Assembly (NCBI GenBank): GCA_019359515.1
Contig: JAHHHC010000002.1
Location: forward strand, 186,001 to 250,000
Direction of reading: 5' to 3'
DNA: 64,000 nucleotides
Source: Desmonostoc vinosum HA7617-LM4
Lineage (GTDB): Bacteria; Cyanobacteriota; Cyanobacteriia; Cyanobacteriales; Nostocaceae
The first letter of the stretch is position 1; every line of letters begins with the position of its first letter. The position numbers and the translations under genes are program-made. Under the pieces are notes generated by a model, which was not told where the DNA came from, made no database searches, and saw only the letters and a list, made by a program, of their open reading frames with translations. Positions 45,725-55,426 of the stretch are shown here, in pieces.

Positions 45725-47050
45725 TTGACACTCCCCAGCCCTAAAGGGACGGGGATTCTTGAATCTATGGGAGTCTATTGACTTTACCCTCATCAAGCTT
45801 CACTGCGGTATGCCCTACCGCTGTATATCCACGTTGCATCACCACTTGCGCTGCGGCTACATCTCGATTCGTTTCATACCCACACTCAGGACAGTTGTGA
45901 ACTCGCTCTGAGAGATCTTTTTTGCCTGTATGCGTTTGACAGTTGGGGCAAGTCTGACTTGTGCCATTGGGATTAACCTGAGCAAAATACGAGCCTCGCT
46001 TAAAACATACATGGCTAAGAATATTGAGGAACTGCCCAAATCCTGCATCAAGTGTATGCTTGCACAACATTCCGGCTGACATTGCTTTGAGGTTTAAATC
46101 CTCAGCAAAGATCGTGTCGGCACTGTCGCACAGATGATGAGCGGTTTTGAAATGAAAGTCCGCTCTTGCGTTCGAGATGTATTCGTGGTGTCGAGCAATC
46201 TTTCGGTTCAGCCGTCGCGATTCCTTAGAACCTCTAGTTTTACGCTTCAATTGACGTTGCAGCGATTTGAGCTTGCGTTGTCCATCCACAAAAAACCGAG
46301 GTCTGGCAATCAGATAACCTTCAGAAGTGGCTAAAAAATATTGCAGCCCTAAATCAATTCCAATCCCATGACCAGAGGGTATTGCTTGAGGAACTTCGGC
46401 AGGGGATTGCAAGGTGAGCATGGCATAAAAACCAGAAGCTCGCCTGACAATCCTCACCTGTTTTAGCTCATAGCCTTCTGGCAAGGGACGAGATAGGTGC
46501 ATTTTGACCCATCCAATCTTAGGCAGGTTTACCTTGTCTCCTTTAACTGGCACTTTGTTCAATTGCGGATACACAAATGAACGCATCCGTTTTTTGAAGC
46601 GGGGGAACCCGTGACCTCTTTCCCACATTGCTACAAACGCTGCTTCTAATGTTCTAAGAACTTGTTGCAGCACATGAGTATGAGGGACTTTGAGATTTCG
46701 ATTGATTTGTTTTGCCGCTGCAAGTGACTTGCATTGACTATAGAACGTAGGTTTTGCTGCATCAGCAGGCAGGATATATTCCTGCTTGATGCTGCAAGCG
46801 TTCACCTGACATTTACGAGAATTAACCCAGTCTTTGCGAGAGCGCAAAGCATAGTTGTAGACCTGGCGACAAATCTCAAGCCATTGCTCAAAGATTTGGG
46901 ACTGCTTAGGTGTAGGTTTTAGTTTGTACTCGTAAGTTAGGGTTTGCATCGCTTAATTATAGCGCTTTGAATAAACGTATAACCATTTATTCAAGGCGGT
47001 TAAAACCGCTTATCGGCTTATCCCCATGTCTGAAGCCAGGGGCTTGCGCC
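45725..47050 (-). mobile_element. Solo TnpB element of the IS200/IS605 superfamily (IS1341 type)
   Basis: Contains tnpB only, without a TnpA Y1 transposase. The right end (low coordinates) has the stem AATCCCCGTCC/GGGCTGGGGAG on the minus strand and finishes GTGTCAA near 45725, as is usual for cyanobacterial IS605 right ends. The left end has AAGCCCCTGGCTTCAGAC with CATGGGG, and GCGGTTTTAACCGC about 70 bases before the gene. The exact left boundary is uncertain. It sits 18 bases beyond the stop of the GDP-sugar gene and against the 3' end of the GGDEF gene. Confidence 0.8.
45765..46949 (-). CDS. tnpB: RNA-guided endonuclease TnpB
   Basis: A 394-residue TnpB. The N-terminal region (MQTLTYEYKLKPTPKQSQIF) is the typical OrfB opening. 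The split RuvC nuclease has Asp199 in GIDLGLQY, Glu283 in FAEDLNLKAM and Asp363 in NRDVAAAQV. The zinc ribbon has C334-P-N-C337 and C353-P-E-C356. All catalytic residues are present and the frame is intact, so it is likely active. TnpB cuts DNA guided by a right-end-derived RNA next to a transposon-associated motif. TnpA would have to be supplied in trans for movement. Confidence 0.93.
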   Translation of the reverse strand: MQTLTYEYKLKPTPKQSQIFEQWLEICRQVYNYALRSRKDWVNSRKCQVNACSIKQEYILPADAAKPTFYSQCKSLAAAKQINRNLKVPHTHVLQQVLRTLEAAFVAMWERGHGFPRFKKRMRSFVYPQLNKVPVKGDKVNLPKIGWVKMHLSRPLPEGYELKQVRIVRRASGFYAMLTLQSPAEVPQAIPSGHGIGIDLGLQYFLATSEGYLIARPRFFVDGQRKLKSLQRQLKRKTRGSKESRRLNRKIARHHEYISNARADFHFKTAHHLCDSADTIFAEDLNLKAMSAGMLCKHTLDAGFGQFLNILSHVCFKRGSYFAQVNPNGTSQTCPNCQTHTGKKDLSERVHNCPECGYETNRDVAAAQVVMQRGYTAVGHTAVKLDEGKVNRLP

Positions 47051-47061
47051 TCGTTCCTCGG

Positions 47062-49314
47062 TCACTGATTGGTAGTATACATATCTGGCTTGAAGAGTTC
47101 ATACCGCGCCCCACCCAGCGCTTTGGCGCGGTACATTGCTATGTCAGCATCCCTGAGTATGTCTTCTGGCTGGCTGTAATCTAATGTTGAACTCAAAGCA
47201 ATACCTATACTGGCTTTTGTTAACACTTGTTGCCCATTCAGCTCCAAAGGTAAGGCTAATTGCTGTTGAATTCGCTCAGCCACTTTGATAGCTTCTGATA
47301 CATTCTGGATTTTCTCAAGCAGGATAGTAAATTCGTCTCCTCCAAGCCGGGCTGCTGTATCCGTAGAGCGTAAACATATTAATAGTCTAGTGGCGATCGC
47401 TAACAGAAATTGGTCTCCGAGTAGATGTCCGAAACTATCATTGATCACCTTAAACCCATCCAAATCCAAAAACAGCACTGCAAATAAATAATCTTGTTGT
47501 CGTTGAGCTAGCCCAAGTGTATATTTTAAGCGCTCCATAAACAAAGCTCGGTTTGGTAAACCTGTTAAGGCATCGTGAAACGCATTTTGTAGTAGCTGTT
47601 CTTCTGCTTGTTTGCGCTCGGTGATATCGTATGTGTGCCCAAGAATCTGGTGAATTTCCCCATGTTCATTTAGCAGTGGTACATAGGTGACAGCTAAAAT
47701 CAAAGAGCCACTAGGAAGACTGATCTGACATTCTCCAGTTTGCAAGGTACGTGTTTTTACGGCTTTTTTTAGAAGTGGCAGGTATGTATTGGTCACTTCT
47801 GGTGGAAATATTTCTTCATCTCTGCGACCTAAAAGTGCTTCCTTGGCATAACCGCTACGTCTCACTCCGAAAGTATTGATAAATTGCAACCGTCGCTCGG
47901 CATCATAAATCACAAATGTATGAGGGATGTTATCAATTGCCAATCGAAATCGCTTTTCACTCAGGCGCAGCGATTCTTCCATTTGTTTGCGTTCAGCAAT
48001 TTCAGCCTCTAGATATCGATTAATTTCTAATAGTTCAGCAAAGGATTCTCGCAATTGTGCCGCCATTTTGTTATAGGACTGAGCGAGAGTTCTTAATTCA
48101 TCAATGCCCTCAATTTTAATTGTTTGGTCTAATTTGGCATTGGCGAGTTCCTCAGAAGCTAAGCTCAGGCGCATAATTGGTTGAGTAATTAACTGAGAAG
48201 TAATTACACCTACGACTGTAGCCAGCGTTAATGCTCCTAAACAAAGCAACATAGTAATTCGTGTGTTGGCTTCAATATGTTCCATAAACTCAGCCTCTGA
48301 AACCACTACGACAATTACCCAATCTAATCCGTAGTCATCTATGAATGGCATTATTTGTATAAATTGCTGCTTACCATCGATTTTAAAATCGAGTTGTTGG
48401 CTTTGATTAATGTTTTTAAAGTTACTATATTTTGTTTGCAAATACTTTGCTGTCAGACGAGTTATACGATCGCGGCTGGCGATCGCATTTAGCCGTTTGT
48501 GCTTGTTTTTTCCTGTCAGGATAAAAGGCACCTCAGCCGTTGAACTTGCTACTAATTCCCCGGAACGCTCGATAATAAAAGTCTGTCCCGAACTACCAAT
48601 ATCTAAATTGTGTAAAAAATTACTCAATTGCGTCAGAGAAACTGTTGCATTTGTCACTCCTAATAAAGTTCCTGTTTGGCTATAAACAGGTTGAGCAGCA
48701 CTAATTGCTAGTCCTGATGAAGAAAAATAGGGATAAATTTTACTCCACACAGGCTTACGTAAATTTATGGCCTTGAGATACCAAGGACGAGTACGAGGAT
48801 CAAAAGTTGTGCTAACTTGAATTAACTTAACGCGATTACCTTTATTATCAGTAGTAAAAGTATAATAATTACTATTTATTGCTGAGTTCTTGGTACGGAT
48901 TACCACTGAGCCATTGTTGAGGCGACCGACCGAATAAATGTCTCCCTGCGTAGTGCCAAAACCGATCGGATTTAAAGATTTAAAGAGTTGCATTTGATGC
49001 CACAAATGCTGTTCTATGGTCTTTACATCTTTCAAATTTAATCCACCAAAACGCACAGCATCAGCATTAATCTGAGTAACTATTTGAGGTGTCTTTATAT
49101 AGTCAGTAATATGTTGATGAATCCGAGTTGCAACTTCATATCGCAGTTGACTAGCAACCTCATTAACAGCTTTTTGACCATTTTTGAAAGACAGAAATGC
49201 TGTTAGTCCTACAGCTGCGAAGATTTGCAGGACAAAGGGAACTACAAGAGCTACACACAACGGTACTCTCAATAAACCTTTTGGGGTTGGAGGCAAGAAA
49301 TTCCGCAGTCGCAT
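47062..49314 (-). CDS. Membrane diguanylate cyclase with dCache, HAMP and PAS
   Basis: A 750-residue membrane protein predicted to make cyclic di-GMP. A membrane helix near 18-42 and a second near 345-375 flank a periplasmic double-Cache sensor domain. HAMP (about 375-425), coiled coil, PAS (about 450-570) and GGDEF (about 580-740, DALTGLPNRALF and RLGGDEFTILL) follow. The GGDEF signature is intact. The protein ends FKPDMYTTNQ, where many homologues continue into an EAL domain, and its stop lies within some 15-40 bases of the TnpB element's left end. It could be naturally EAL-less or truncated by the element. Confidence 0.93.
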   Translation of the reverse strand: MRLRNFLPPTPKGLLRVPLCVALVVPFVLQIFAAVGLTAFLSFKNGQKAVNEVASQLRYEVATRIHQHITDYIKTPQIVTQINADAVRFGGLNLKDVKTIEQHLWHQMQLFKSLNPIGFGTTQGDIYSVGRLNNGSVVIRTKNSAINSNYYTFTTDNKGNRVKLIQVSTTFDPRTRPWYLKAINLRKPVWSKIYPYFSSSGLAISAAQPVYSQTGTLLGVTNATVSLTQLSNFLHNLDIGSSGQTFIIERSGELVASSTAEVPFILTGKNKHKRLNAIASRDRITRLTAKYLQTKYSNFKNINQSQQLDFKIDGKQQFIQIMPFIDDYGLDWVIVVVVSEAEFMEHIEANTRITMLLCLGALTLATVVGVITSQLITQPIMRLSLASEELANAKLDQTIKIEGIDELRTLAQSYNKMAAQLRESFAELLEINRYLEAEIAERKQMEESLRLSEKRFRLAIDNIPHTFVIYDAERRLQFINTFGVRRSGYAKEALLGRRDEEIFPPEVTNTYLPLLKKAVKTRTLQTGECQISLPSGSLILAVTYVPLLNEHGEIHQILGHTYDITERKQAEEQLLQNAFHDALTGLPNRALFMERLKYTLGLAQRQQDYLFAVLFLDLDGFKVINDSFGHLLGDQFLLAIATRLLICLRSTDTAARLGGDEFTILLEKIQNVSEAIKVAERIQQQLALPLELNGQQVLTKASIGIALSSTLDYSQPEDILRDADIAMYRAKALGGARYELFKPDMYTTNQ

Positions 49315-49614
49315 CTGTGGACAGAGCTAAAAAATAGCGTTAATTTGTGATTTCATTGAAAAAATTGGCTAATTAAGTATAGTACAACTAATACCAATTC
49401 AAAATTCAAATTTTATCTGGGTTTGTGGGTTGGAATACATTGCAATATTTGAGAGGATTTGTATAAGTTGTAACAGAAATCTATTTGTCCTTGAAGATGC
49501 ATTGTATTATGCAGGGATGGTCATAAAAATCAAGAATTAAGTTGCCAAGCGATCGCACTCTAATCAACTGAGAATATTTGAAAAACTACTGCTCAAAATT
49601 AGATATCCTCAAAG
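49315..49614. other. Intergenic, nothing recognised
   Basis: 300 bases, AT-rich, no repeats or frames of note; presumably the promoter region of the GGDEF gene and the 3' region of the MIF-like gene. Confidence 0.5.
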
Positions 49615-49965
49615 CTAGAAGGTAGCACTATTCCAACCCCACATTGAGCCTTTAACATCTGTAAATTCTATGTAAATTCGATTTTTAGGCACACCCAGAG
49701 TTTGACTAATTTGTTGACAAAAATCCTGACTCATGGCTGCGGTTTGGTCTGGCTTCATAGTGCCAATATTCTTAATTTCAATGTAGCTAACTGGCTCTGT
49801 AGTTCCAGCAAAAGTCATGGGAATTTCTGGCTCAAATATTGTCATAACATAGGATTCTGGTTTTCCTAAATGTTGTGCTAGCTTGGCAGATAAGCTCAAA
49901 AGTAGTGATTCAACATCAGCTATTTGAGAGGCAGATATGGAAGTTTGTACTTTAATTAATGGCAT
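49615..49965 (-). CDS. MIF/phenylpyruvate tautomerase-like protein
   Basis: A 116-residue member of the macrophage migration inhibitory factor/tautomerase family. The ATG at 49965 is chosen because it places Pro next to Met (MPLIKVQTS), and the family's catalytic base is the N-terminal Pro exposed after Met removal; a TTG two codons upstream would not. The C-terminal pattern GVPKNRIYIEFTDVKGSMWGWNSATF fits MIF. Family members tautomerise keto/enol pyruvates; the physiological substrate in cyanobacteria is unknown. It lies 31 bases downstream of cobM on the same strand, so the two may be co-transcribed. Confidence 0.9.
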   Translation of the reverse strand: MPLIKVQTSISASQIADVESLLLSLSAKLAQHLGKPESYVMTIFEPEIPMTFAGTTEPVSYIEIKNIGTMKPDQTAAMSQDFCQQISQTLGVPKNRIYIEFTDVKGSMWGWNSATF

Positions 49966-49996
49966 AGTCAAAAATTAACAATTTTCGGACAAGAGT

Positions 49997-50758
49997 TTAA
50001 GAATGAGACGAACGAAATAGATGACTGTGTTCAGGATTATATAAACGCGATCGCCCTGTTGGTTGCAAGAGTGCTGGACTGATTACATAAAGTGTGGTAC
50101 GAATCAGTTCTTCTTGTTCAGTACAATCAGCCAATTGGTTGAGGGGAACAACTCTAATTTTTTCATCGGGCCACCCCAGCCGAAAGCAAATCGCTACCGG
50201 GGTTTCGGTTGGGTAATGTTCTAGTAGTTTCGCTTGAGCATTTTTGATGTGACGCGCACTCAGATACAAACAAAGACTGGCTTGATGTGCAGCGAGAGTT
50301 GCTAATTCTTCCTTCGCAGGGACTTCTGTGCGTCCGCTGATGCGCGTCAAGATGATGGTTTGAACTAAACCAGGTACAGTCAGTTCTATTTTCAGTTTGG
50401 CAGCTGCGGCTTGAAAGGCGCTGATACCGGGTATGACTTCAAAAGGGATTTTTGCCTCTGTTAGGAGGTGCATTTGCTCGTGGATGGCGCTGTAGAGACT
50501 GGGATCGCCAGAATGGAGACGGACTACAGATTTTTGCGATCGCACCCGTTCTACCATAATTGGCAAAATCTCCTCTAGAGTTAGATTTGCAGTCCTGATA
50601 ATTTCCGCATCTTGTCGGCAAAGCTCCAAAATCTGCTCAGGTACAAGAGAATCAGCAAATAAAATTACATCTGCCACAGCCAGTATTTTTAACGCTTTTA
50701 CCGTCAATAAATCTGGATCTCCAGGCCCTGCGCCTACAATATACACAGATGATTCCAT
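49997..50758 (-). CDS. cobM: Precorrin-4 C11-methyltransferase
   Basis: CobM/CbiF uses S-adenosylmethionine to methylate C-11 of precorrin-4 in cobalamin (or pseudocobalamin) synthesis. The 253-residue protein has the uroporphyrin-III C-methyltransferase family motifs VYIVGAGPGDPDLLTVKAL at the start, VVRLHSGDPSLYSAI and PFEVIPGISAF. ATG 50758 begins the conserved sequence; the ATG at 50848 would add a 30-residue tail with no homology-like features. It relates functionally to the corrinoid adenosyltransferase-like gene at 35 kb but is not linked. Confidence 0.95.
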   Translation of the reverse strand: MESSVYIVGAGPGDPDLLTVKALKILAVADVILFADSLVPEQILELCRQDAEIIRTANLTLEEILPIMVERVRSQKSVVRLHSGDPSLYSAIHEQMHLLTEAKIPFEVIPGISAFQAAAAKLKIELTVPGLVQTIILTRISGRTEVPAKEELATLAAHQASLCLYLSARHIKNAQAKLLEHYPTETPVAICFRLGWPDEKIRVVPLNQLADCTEQEELIRTTLYVISPALLQPTGRSRLYNPEHSHLFRSSHS

Positions 50759-50816
50759 TATATGTGGTGTTCTTGAATAACACACACTATTAGTATATTC
50801 ACGTTTATAAGAACCC

Positions 50817-50952
50817 AGAACAATTCCCTCCAAAAATTTTTTTGGCATTTCCTCCGTATCTTTCCGGATTCAGTCCTTTTCCCCAGTAGATATGTATGGT
50901 AGATGCACCCTGGTTAAGCCCTAGAGAAAACTCTGGGGCATTTTTTATTTTT
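50817..50952 (+). ncRNA. Candidate small RNA upstream of an orphan terminator
   Basis: A plus-strand terminator at 50918-50952 has no gene before it: both neighbours (cobM, lgt) are on the minus strand. -10-like TTATAA (50805-50810) and the dyad GTGTTCTTGAATAACAC (50767-50783) lie upstream, so a transcript of about 130 bases starting near 50817 is conceivable. It would run antisense to the extended 5' region of cobM. The start point is a guess. Confidence 0.35.
50918..50952 (+). terminator. Intrinsic terminator without an upstream gene
   Basis: GCCCTAGAG (50918-50926) pairs with CTCTGGGGC (50931-50939), 9 bp with one wobble and an AAAA loop, followed by ATTTTTTATTTTT. Minus-strand reading gives no T-run, so it acts on the plus strand. 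Confidence 0.75.
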
Positions 50953-51089
50953 GGGAATTGGGAATTGGGAATTGGGAATGGAGAATTGGGAATGGAGAAT
51001 TGTGATTTATTATTGATTATTCTCCGCGTCCCCGCGTCCCCGCGTCCCCGTGTCCCCCCATCCCCAGTCCCCAATCCCCAGCCCCCAGC
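50953..51089. repeat. GGGAATT and CGTCCCCG tandem repeats
   Basis: GGGAATTGGGAATTGGGAAT units (50953-51000) then CCCCGCGTCCCCGCGTCCCC (51024-51056) and CCCCAGTCCCCAATCCCC to the lgt stop. The frame at 50896-51147 is repeat translation. Confidence 0.95.
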
Positions 51090-51980
51090 CTACTCCCCAT
51101 CACCTTTAGACGGGACAACATCAGGTAAAGGGCGTTTGATGATGTAAAGCCAAGCTAACCCAGCTAACCCTAAAACAATTCCTAATAAACTCACTACTTG
51201 GGCAATTCGTAATGGCCCTAGCATTAAGCTATCGGTGCGAAAACCTTCAATCCACAGGCGTCCTAAGCTGTAGGCTGGCCAGTAAACGAGAAATAATGTG
51301 CCAACTTTTAAGCGTGGCTTACCAGATAAAGATCGAAAAAATAGCGTCAGCAGCAGTCCAAATACCATCAAATCCCACAAAGATTCATAGAGAAAGGTGG
51401 GATGGAAGTACTCGAAATTCTCATACTCTGGGGGACGACCTAAACATCTTTGCGTAATCTTGTCTGGATTGCATGGAATATACAACTTCCAAGGTAAATT
51501 GGTGGGGCGACCAAAAGCTTCGGAGTTGAAAAAATTACCCCAACGTCCGATCGCTTGCCCTAAAATCAGCGAAGGTGATACCAAATCTGCTAATTGCCAG
51601 AAAGAAACACGCTTGAGCTTGGCGAAAATTAATGCTGCCAAAATACCGCCAATAATCGCTCCATGAATGGCAATACCTCCCTCCCAAATCGCAAAAATAC
51701 TTATTGGGTTAGAAGCATATTGCTGCCACCGAAATAAAACGTAATATATCCGAGCGCCAGGAATTGCCCCAATCAGCAACCAAAAGAACAAATCACTGAG
51801 CAAATCCGGGTTAACATGACGACGCTTTGCCAAATACTGAGACAAAATAACGCCAATTAAAACAGCCGTGGCAATCAGCAAACCGTACCAGCGGATAGTG
51901 ATTGGCCCAATTTCCTTGACAATTGGGCCTGGAGAAGTAAATTGAAACGCCAAGGGCAAGGTGGAAAAATCCAGTGCCAT
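51090..51980 (-). CDS. lgt: Prolipoprotein diacylglyceryl transferase
   Basis: Lgt attaches diacylglycerol from phosphatidylglycerol to the lipobox Cys of prolipoproteins in the plasma membrane. The 296-residue protein has seven hydrophobic segments, [13 protein letters not shown] near 104 with the conserved His, and the Lgt signature [13 protein letters not shown] near 145. Likely clients in this window include the lipoproteins at 6997 and 55427. The C-terminal ~10 residues ([10 protein letters not shown]) run up to the tandem repeat. Confidence 0.97.
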   Translation of the reverse strand: MALDFSTLPLAFQFTSPGPIVKEIGPITIRWYGLLIATAVLIGVILSQYLAKRRHVNPDLLSDLFFWLLIGAIPGARIYYVLFRWQQYASNPISIFAIWEGGIAIHGAIIGGILAALIFAKLKRVSFWQLADLVSPSLILGQAIGRWGNFFNSEAFGRPTNLPWKLYIPCNPDKITQRCLGRPPEYENFEYFHPTFLYESLWDLMVFGLLLTLFFRSLSGKPRLKVGTLFLVYWPAYSLGRLWIEGFRTDSLMLGPLRIAQVVSLLGIVLGLAGLAWLYIIKRPLPDVVPSKGDGE

Positions 51981-52044
51981 GCAAAATTACCTAAAAAAGT
52001 TCATGAATTACCCAAGCACTCTTTACACTAGCTTAGCTTCCGGC

Positions 52045-52150
52045 TTCTGAGAATCGGGTGTTGGGGATTGGGTACTGGGTATCGGGGATTGAGAACCAAG
52101 AAAATTATTTCCTAGTCCCCAGTCCCTAGTCTCCAGTCCCTAGTCCCCAG
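52045..52150. repeat. GGGGATTGGGTACTGGG and TCCCTAGTCC repeats
   Basis: GGGTGTTGGGGATTGGGTAC (52058) and CCCCAGTCCCTAGTCTCCAG (about 52117) heptamer-like units between the divergent lgt and coaD. Confidence 0.9.
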
Positions 52151-52224
52151 CACCCATGATAAATTTGAGTGGGTTAGACAAAATGATTTCGATATAATCA
52201 CTTAAACAACTTGTTCTCAGATTT

Positions 52225-52821
52225 GTGATTGCTATTTATCCTGGTAGCTTTGACCCCATAACCTTGGGGCACCTTGATATCATTCAGCGTGGAAGTCGCC
52301 TGTTCGAGCAGGTGATCGTCGCTGTATTGCGAAATCCAAACAAAATGCCATTATTTAGCGTCCAGAAACGGCTAGAACAAATTCGTCTCTGTACGCAGCA
52401 TCTACCTAATGTCGAAGCAGATAGTTTTGACGGTCTTACCGTCAATTACGCCCAAATGCGACAAGCGCAAGTTTTGCTACGTGGTTTAAGAGCGGTGTCA
52501 GACTTTGAAATCGAGCTGCAAATGGCTCACACGAATAAAACTCTTTCTACTCAAATAGAGACAGTTTTTCTAGCAACCTCGAATGAGTATAGTTTTTTAA
52601 GTAGTAGTGTGGTAAAAGAGATTGCAAGGTTTGGTGGCTCTGTTAATCATCTCGTTCCCGCGCACATTGCTCTAGATATATACCAATGCTACAACCACAA
52701 CTCTCCAATGTTGAATCCAATCTCAACGGAAGCAATCTCTCCTCTCAAGAGTATGCCGATGGAATTCCCTACGGAGACACCTCCCTTGGGGATGCTTCAA
52801 GAACGCGAACAGGAAATGTAG
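52225..52821 (+). CDS. coaD: Phosphopantetheine adenylyltransferase with long C-terminal tail
   Basis: CoaD transfers AMP from ATP to 4'-phosphopantetheine in coenzyme A synthesis. The catalytic part (about 1-155) has [17 protein letters not shown] (the T/HxGH nucleotidyltransferase motif) and [19 protein letters not shown]. The start is GTG at 52225. The family is usually about 160 residues; here the frame goes on to 198, the extra tail overlapping the next gene by 136 bases in another frame. The tail DNA includes CCTACGGAGACACCTCCCTTGGGGATGCTTC, a segment like dispersed repeats, so it may be a recent extension. Confidence 0.93.
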   Translation: MIAIYPGSFDPITLGHLDIIQRGSRLFEQVIVAVLRNPNKMPLFSVQKRLEQIRLCTQHLPNVEADSFDGLTVNYAQMRQAQVLLRGLRAVSDFEIELQMAHTNKTLSTQIETVFLATSNEYSFLSSSVVKEIARFGGSVNHLVPAHIALDIYQCYNHNSPMLNPISTEAISPLKSMPMEFPTETPPLGMLQEREQEM

Positions 52822-53399
52822 ATATTCAAGAGGAACTCAATCATTTAGAGGAGATGATTCTTTCTAGTGTGCGAATTCCGCTGACGGGACGCACGCTCAT
52901 TGATGAAGAAAAGCTGCTAGATCAACTCGATTTTATTCGCCTTTCCTTACCAGCGGTTTTTCAGGAAGCAATGGCAATCCTGGAACAAAAGGAGGGTATT
53001 CTGCTGGAAGCAGAAGAGTACGGGCAGCAAGTAGTTGAAGCCGCACAAGCAAAAAGAGCGCAAATTCTAGCTGAAAGCGAGATTATCAGACAAGCACAAC
53101 AGGAGGCAGAAAAATTACAACGACAAGTACAACAGGAGTGTGAGGCCATGATGCAAGAAACCCTCACCGAAATTGAGCGCAAACGACGTGCTTGTCTGCA
53201 AGAATTGGAGGAAATGCGACAATTAGCGATCGCTCAAGCTCAAGAAATTGAAAATGGAGCTGACGAATATGCTGACAACGTTTTGGAAAATATCGAGCAG
53301 GATCTCCAACAGATGTTGCGAATTATTACTAACGGTCGGCAACAGCTGCGAACAGATAACTCTGTGCAGCGTCATTCACCTCCAAGTAATCAAAGATAG
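52686..53399 (+). CDS. DivIVA/ATP-synthase-b-like coiled-coil protein
   Basis: A 237-residue mostly helical protein. After a poorly ordered first 50 residues come a short conserved segment [28 protein letters not shown] and a long coiled coil (about 90-215) rich in Gln, Glu and Ala. Such proteins follow coaD in several cyanobacteria and are labelled DivIVA-domain or ATP-synthase-b-like; a scaffold role is inferred only. No good ribosome-binding site precedes 52686; translation may depend on coaD. The next in-frame Met is near residue 57, so the N-terminal limit is uncertain. Confidence 0.78.
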   Translation: MLQPQLSNVESNLNGSNLSSQEYADGIPYGDTSLGDASRTRTGNVDIQEELNHLEEMILSSVRIPLTGRTLIDEEKLLDQLDFIRLSLPAVFQEAMAILEQKEGILLEAEEYGQQVVEAAQAKRAQILAESEIIRQAQQEAEKLQRQVQQECEAMMQETLTEIERKRRACLQELEEMRQLAIAQAQEIENGADEYADNVLENIEQDLQQMLRIITNGRQQLRTDNSVQRHSPPSNQR

Positions 53400-53499
53400 G
53401 ATATTTGGGTCGATGATGAAGGAGAATTTGGGGTTAAGTTTTGTTAGTACTTAACCCTGTATTTTTTATGCCGATTGTGATCAAGTAGGATTTTCAAAA

Positions 53500-53625
53500 A
53501 TGCTCATATTAGCTCAAGTAAACTTTGGCTTGAATTTCGCTGGAATTATCGGCATTCTATATTTGCTGTTAGCGATCGCTTACTTTATTTTAATGAATCG
53601 CGTCTTGTTCTTATATGTGTTTTAG
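53500..53625 (+). CDS. Possible 41-residue single-helix membrane protein
   Basis: A short frame with an ATG preceded by AGTAGGA at about nine bases. It encodes MLILAQVNFGLNFAGIIGIL then YLLLAIAYFILMNRVLFLYVF, one long hydrophobic helix. The size and composition resemble the small subunits of thylakoid complexes, but I do not recognise it as a known Psa, Psb, Pet or Ndh subunit. A GCGATCGC octamer lies within it. It may be a real small protein. Confidence 0.45.
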   Translation: MLILAQVNFGLNFAGIIGILYLLLAIAYFILMNRVLFLYVF

Positions 53626-53636
53626 TTGGATTTATA

Positions 53637-53719
53637 GCCAGTTGTAGAGCGGTGACTGAACGCTATAAGTGCTGTATCAATCATGTAGAGCCGTTCTACA
53701 GCACTTAACTACAACTGGC
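53637..53719. mobile_element. MITE-like nested palindrome
   Basis: Terminal inverted repeats GCCAGTTGTAG (53637-53647) and CTACAACTGGC (53709-53719), flanked by TA dinucleotides, enclose a second perfect inverted pair TAAGTGCTGTA (53666-53676) and TACAGCACTTA (53697-53707). Length 83. The small size, nested palindrome and TA flanks suggest a non-autonomous element, perhaps of the IS630/Tc1 kind; no transposase is near. Confidence 0.7.
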
Positions 53720-53889
53720 ATAGCCGGAACTTTTTGAAGCAGGGTTTAGACCCTTTCTCGTACAACTTCGCTGTTCCGTTGTGTTGATATATCTATTGAA
53801 ACCCAATAGAAAAATATTGGCTGCCAAATTGCCACAATCTGAAATTTATGGCTCTATCGTACTTGTGATGCTGAATAAATGCTTTGTTA

Positions 53890-54168
53890 AGAGGGAACAC
53901 TTCGACTACGCTCAGTGCATTGCAGGGAACAGGGAAAAGAGGCAATCTGAAAAAAGAGACGCGCCATGGCGCGTCTTAACAAGTTCCGTAGGTTTAAGTC
54001 CCCCGGTTCTATAACCGGCAAGTTTTGTGTTGGAGTCAAATCCCCATTACAAAACTTAATTACGTTAGCGAAGCGGTAGCGAGTCCTCGATAGCGTTAGC
54101 GAAGCGGTAGCGAGGTACGAGCGTCAGCGGTAGCGACACAGGAGCGTCGCGTCATTACGAATTACGAA
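53890..54168. repeat. Palindrome and reverse-oriented GCGTTAGCGA mosaic repeat
   Basis: 53954-53977 contains the perfect palindrome GACGCGCCATGGCGCGTC. 54060-54168 reads ACGTTAGCGAAGCGGTAGCG, AGTCCTCGATAGCG, TACGAGCGTCAGCGGTAGCG and ACGAATTACGAATT, the reverse complement of the array at 26580-26828. No gene between 53626 and 54172 except these repeats. Confidence 0.92.
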
Positions 54169-54172
54169 TTAT

Positions 54173-55426
<1,254 letters not shown>

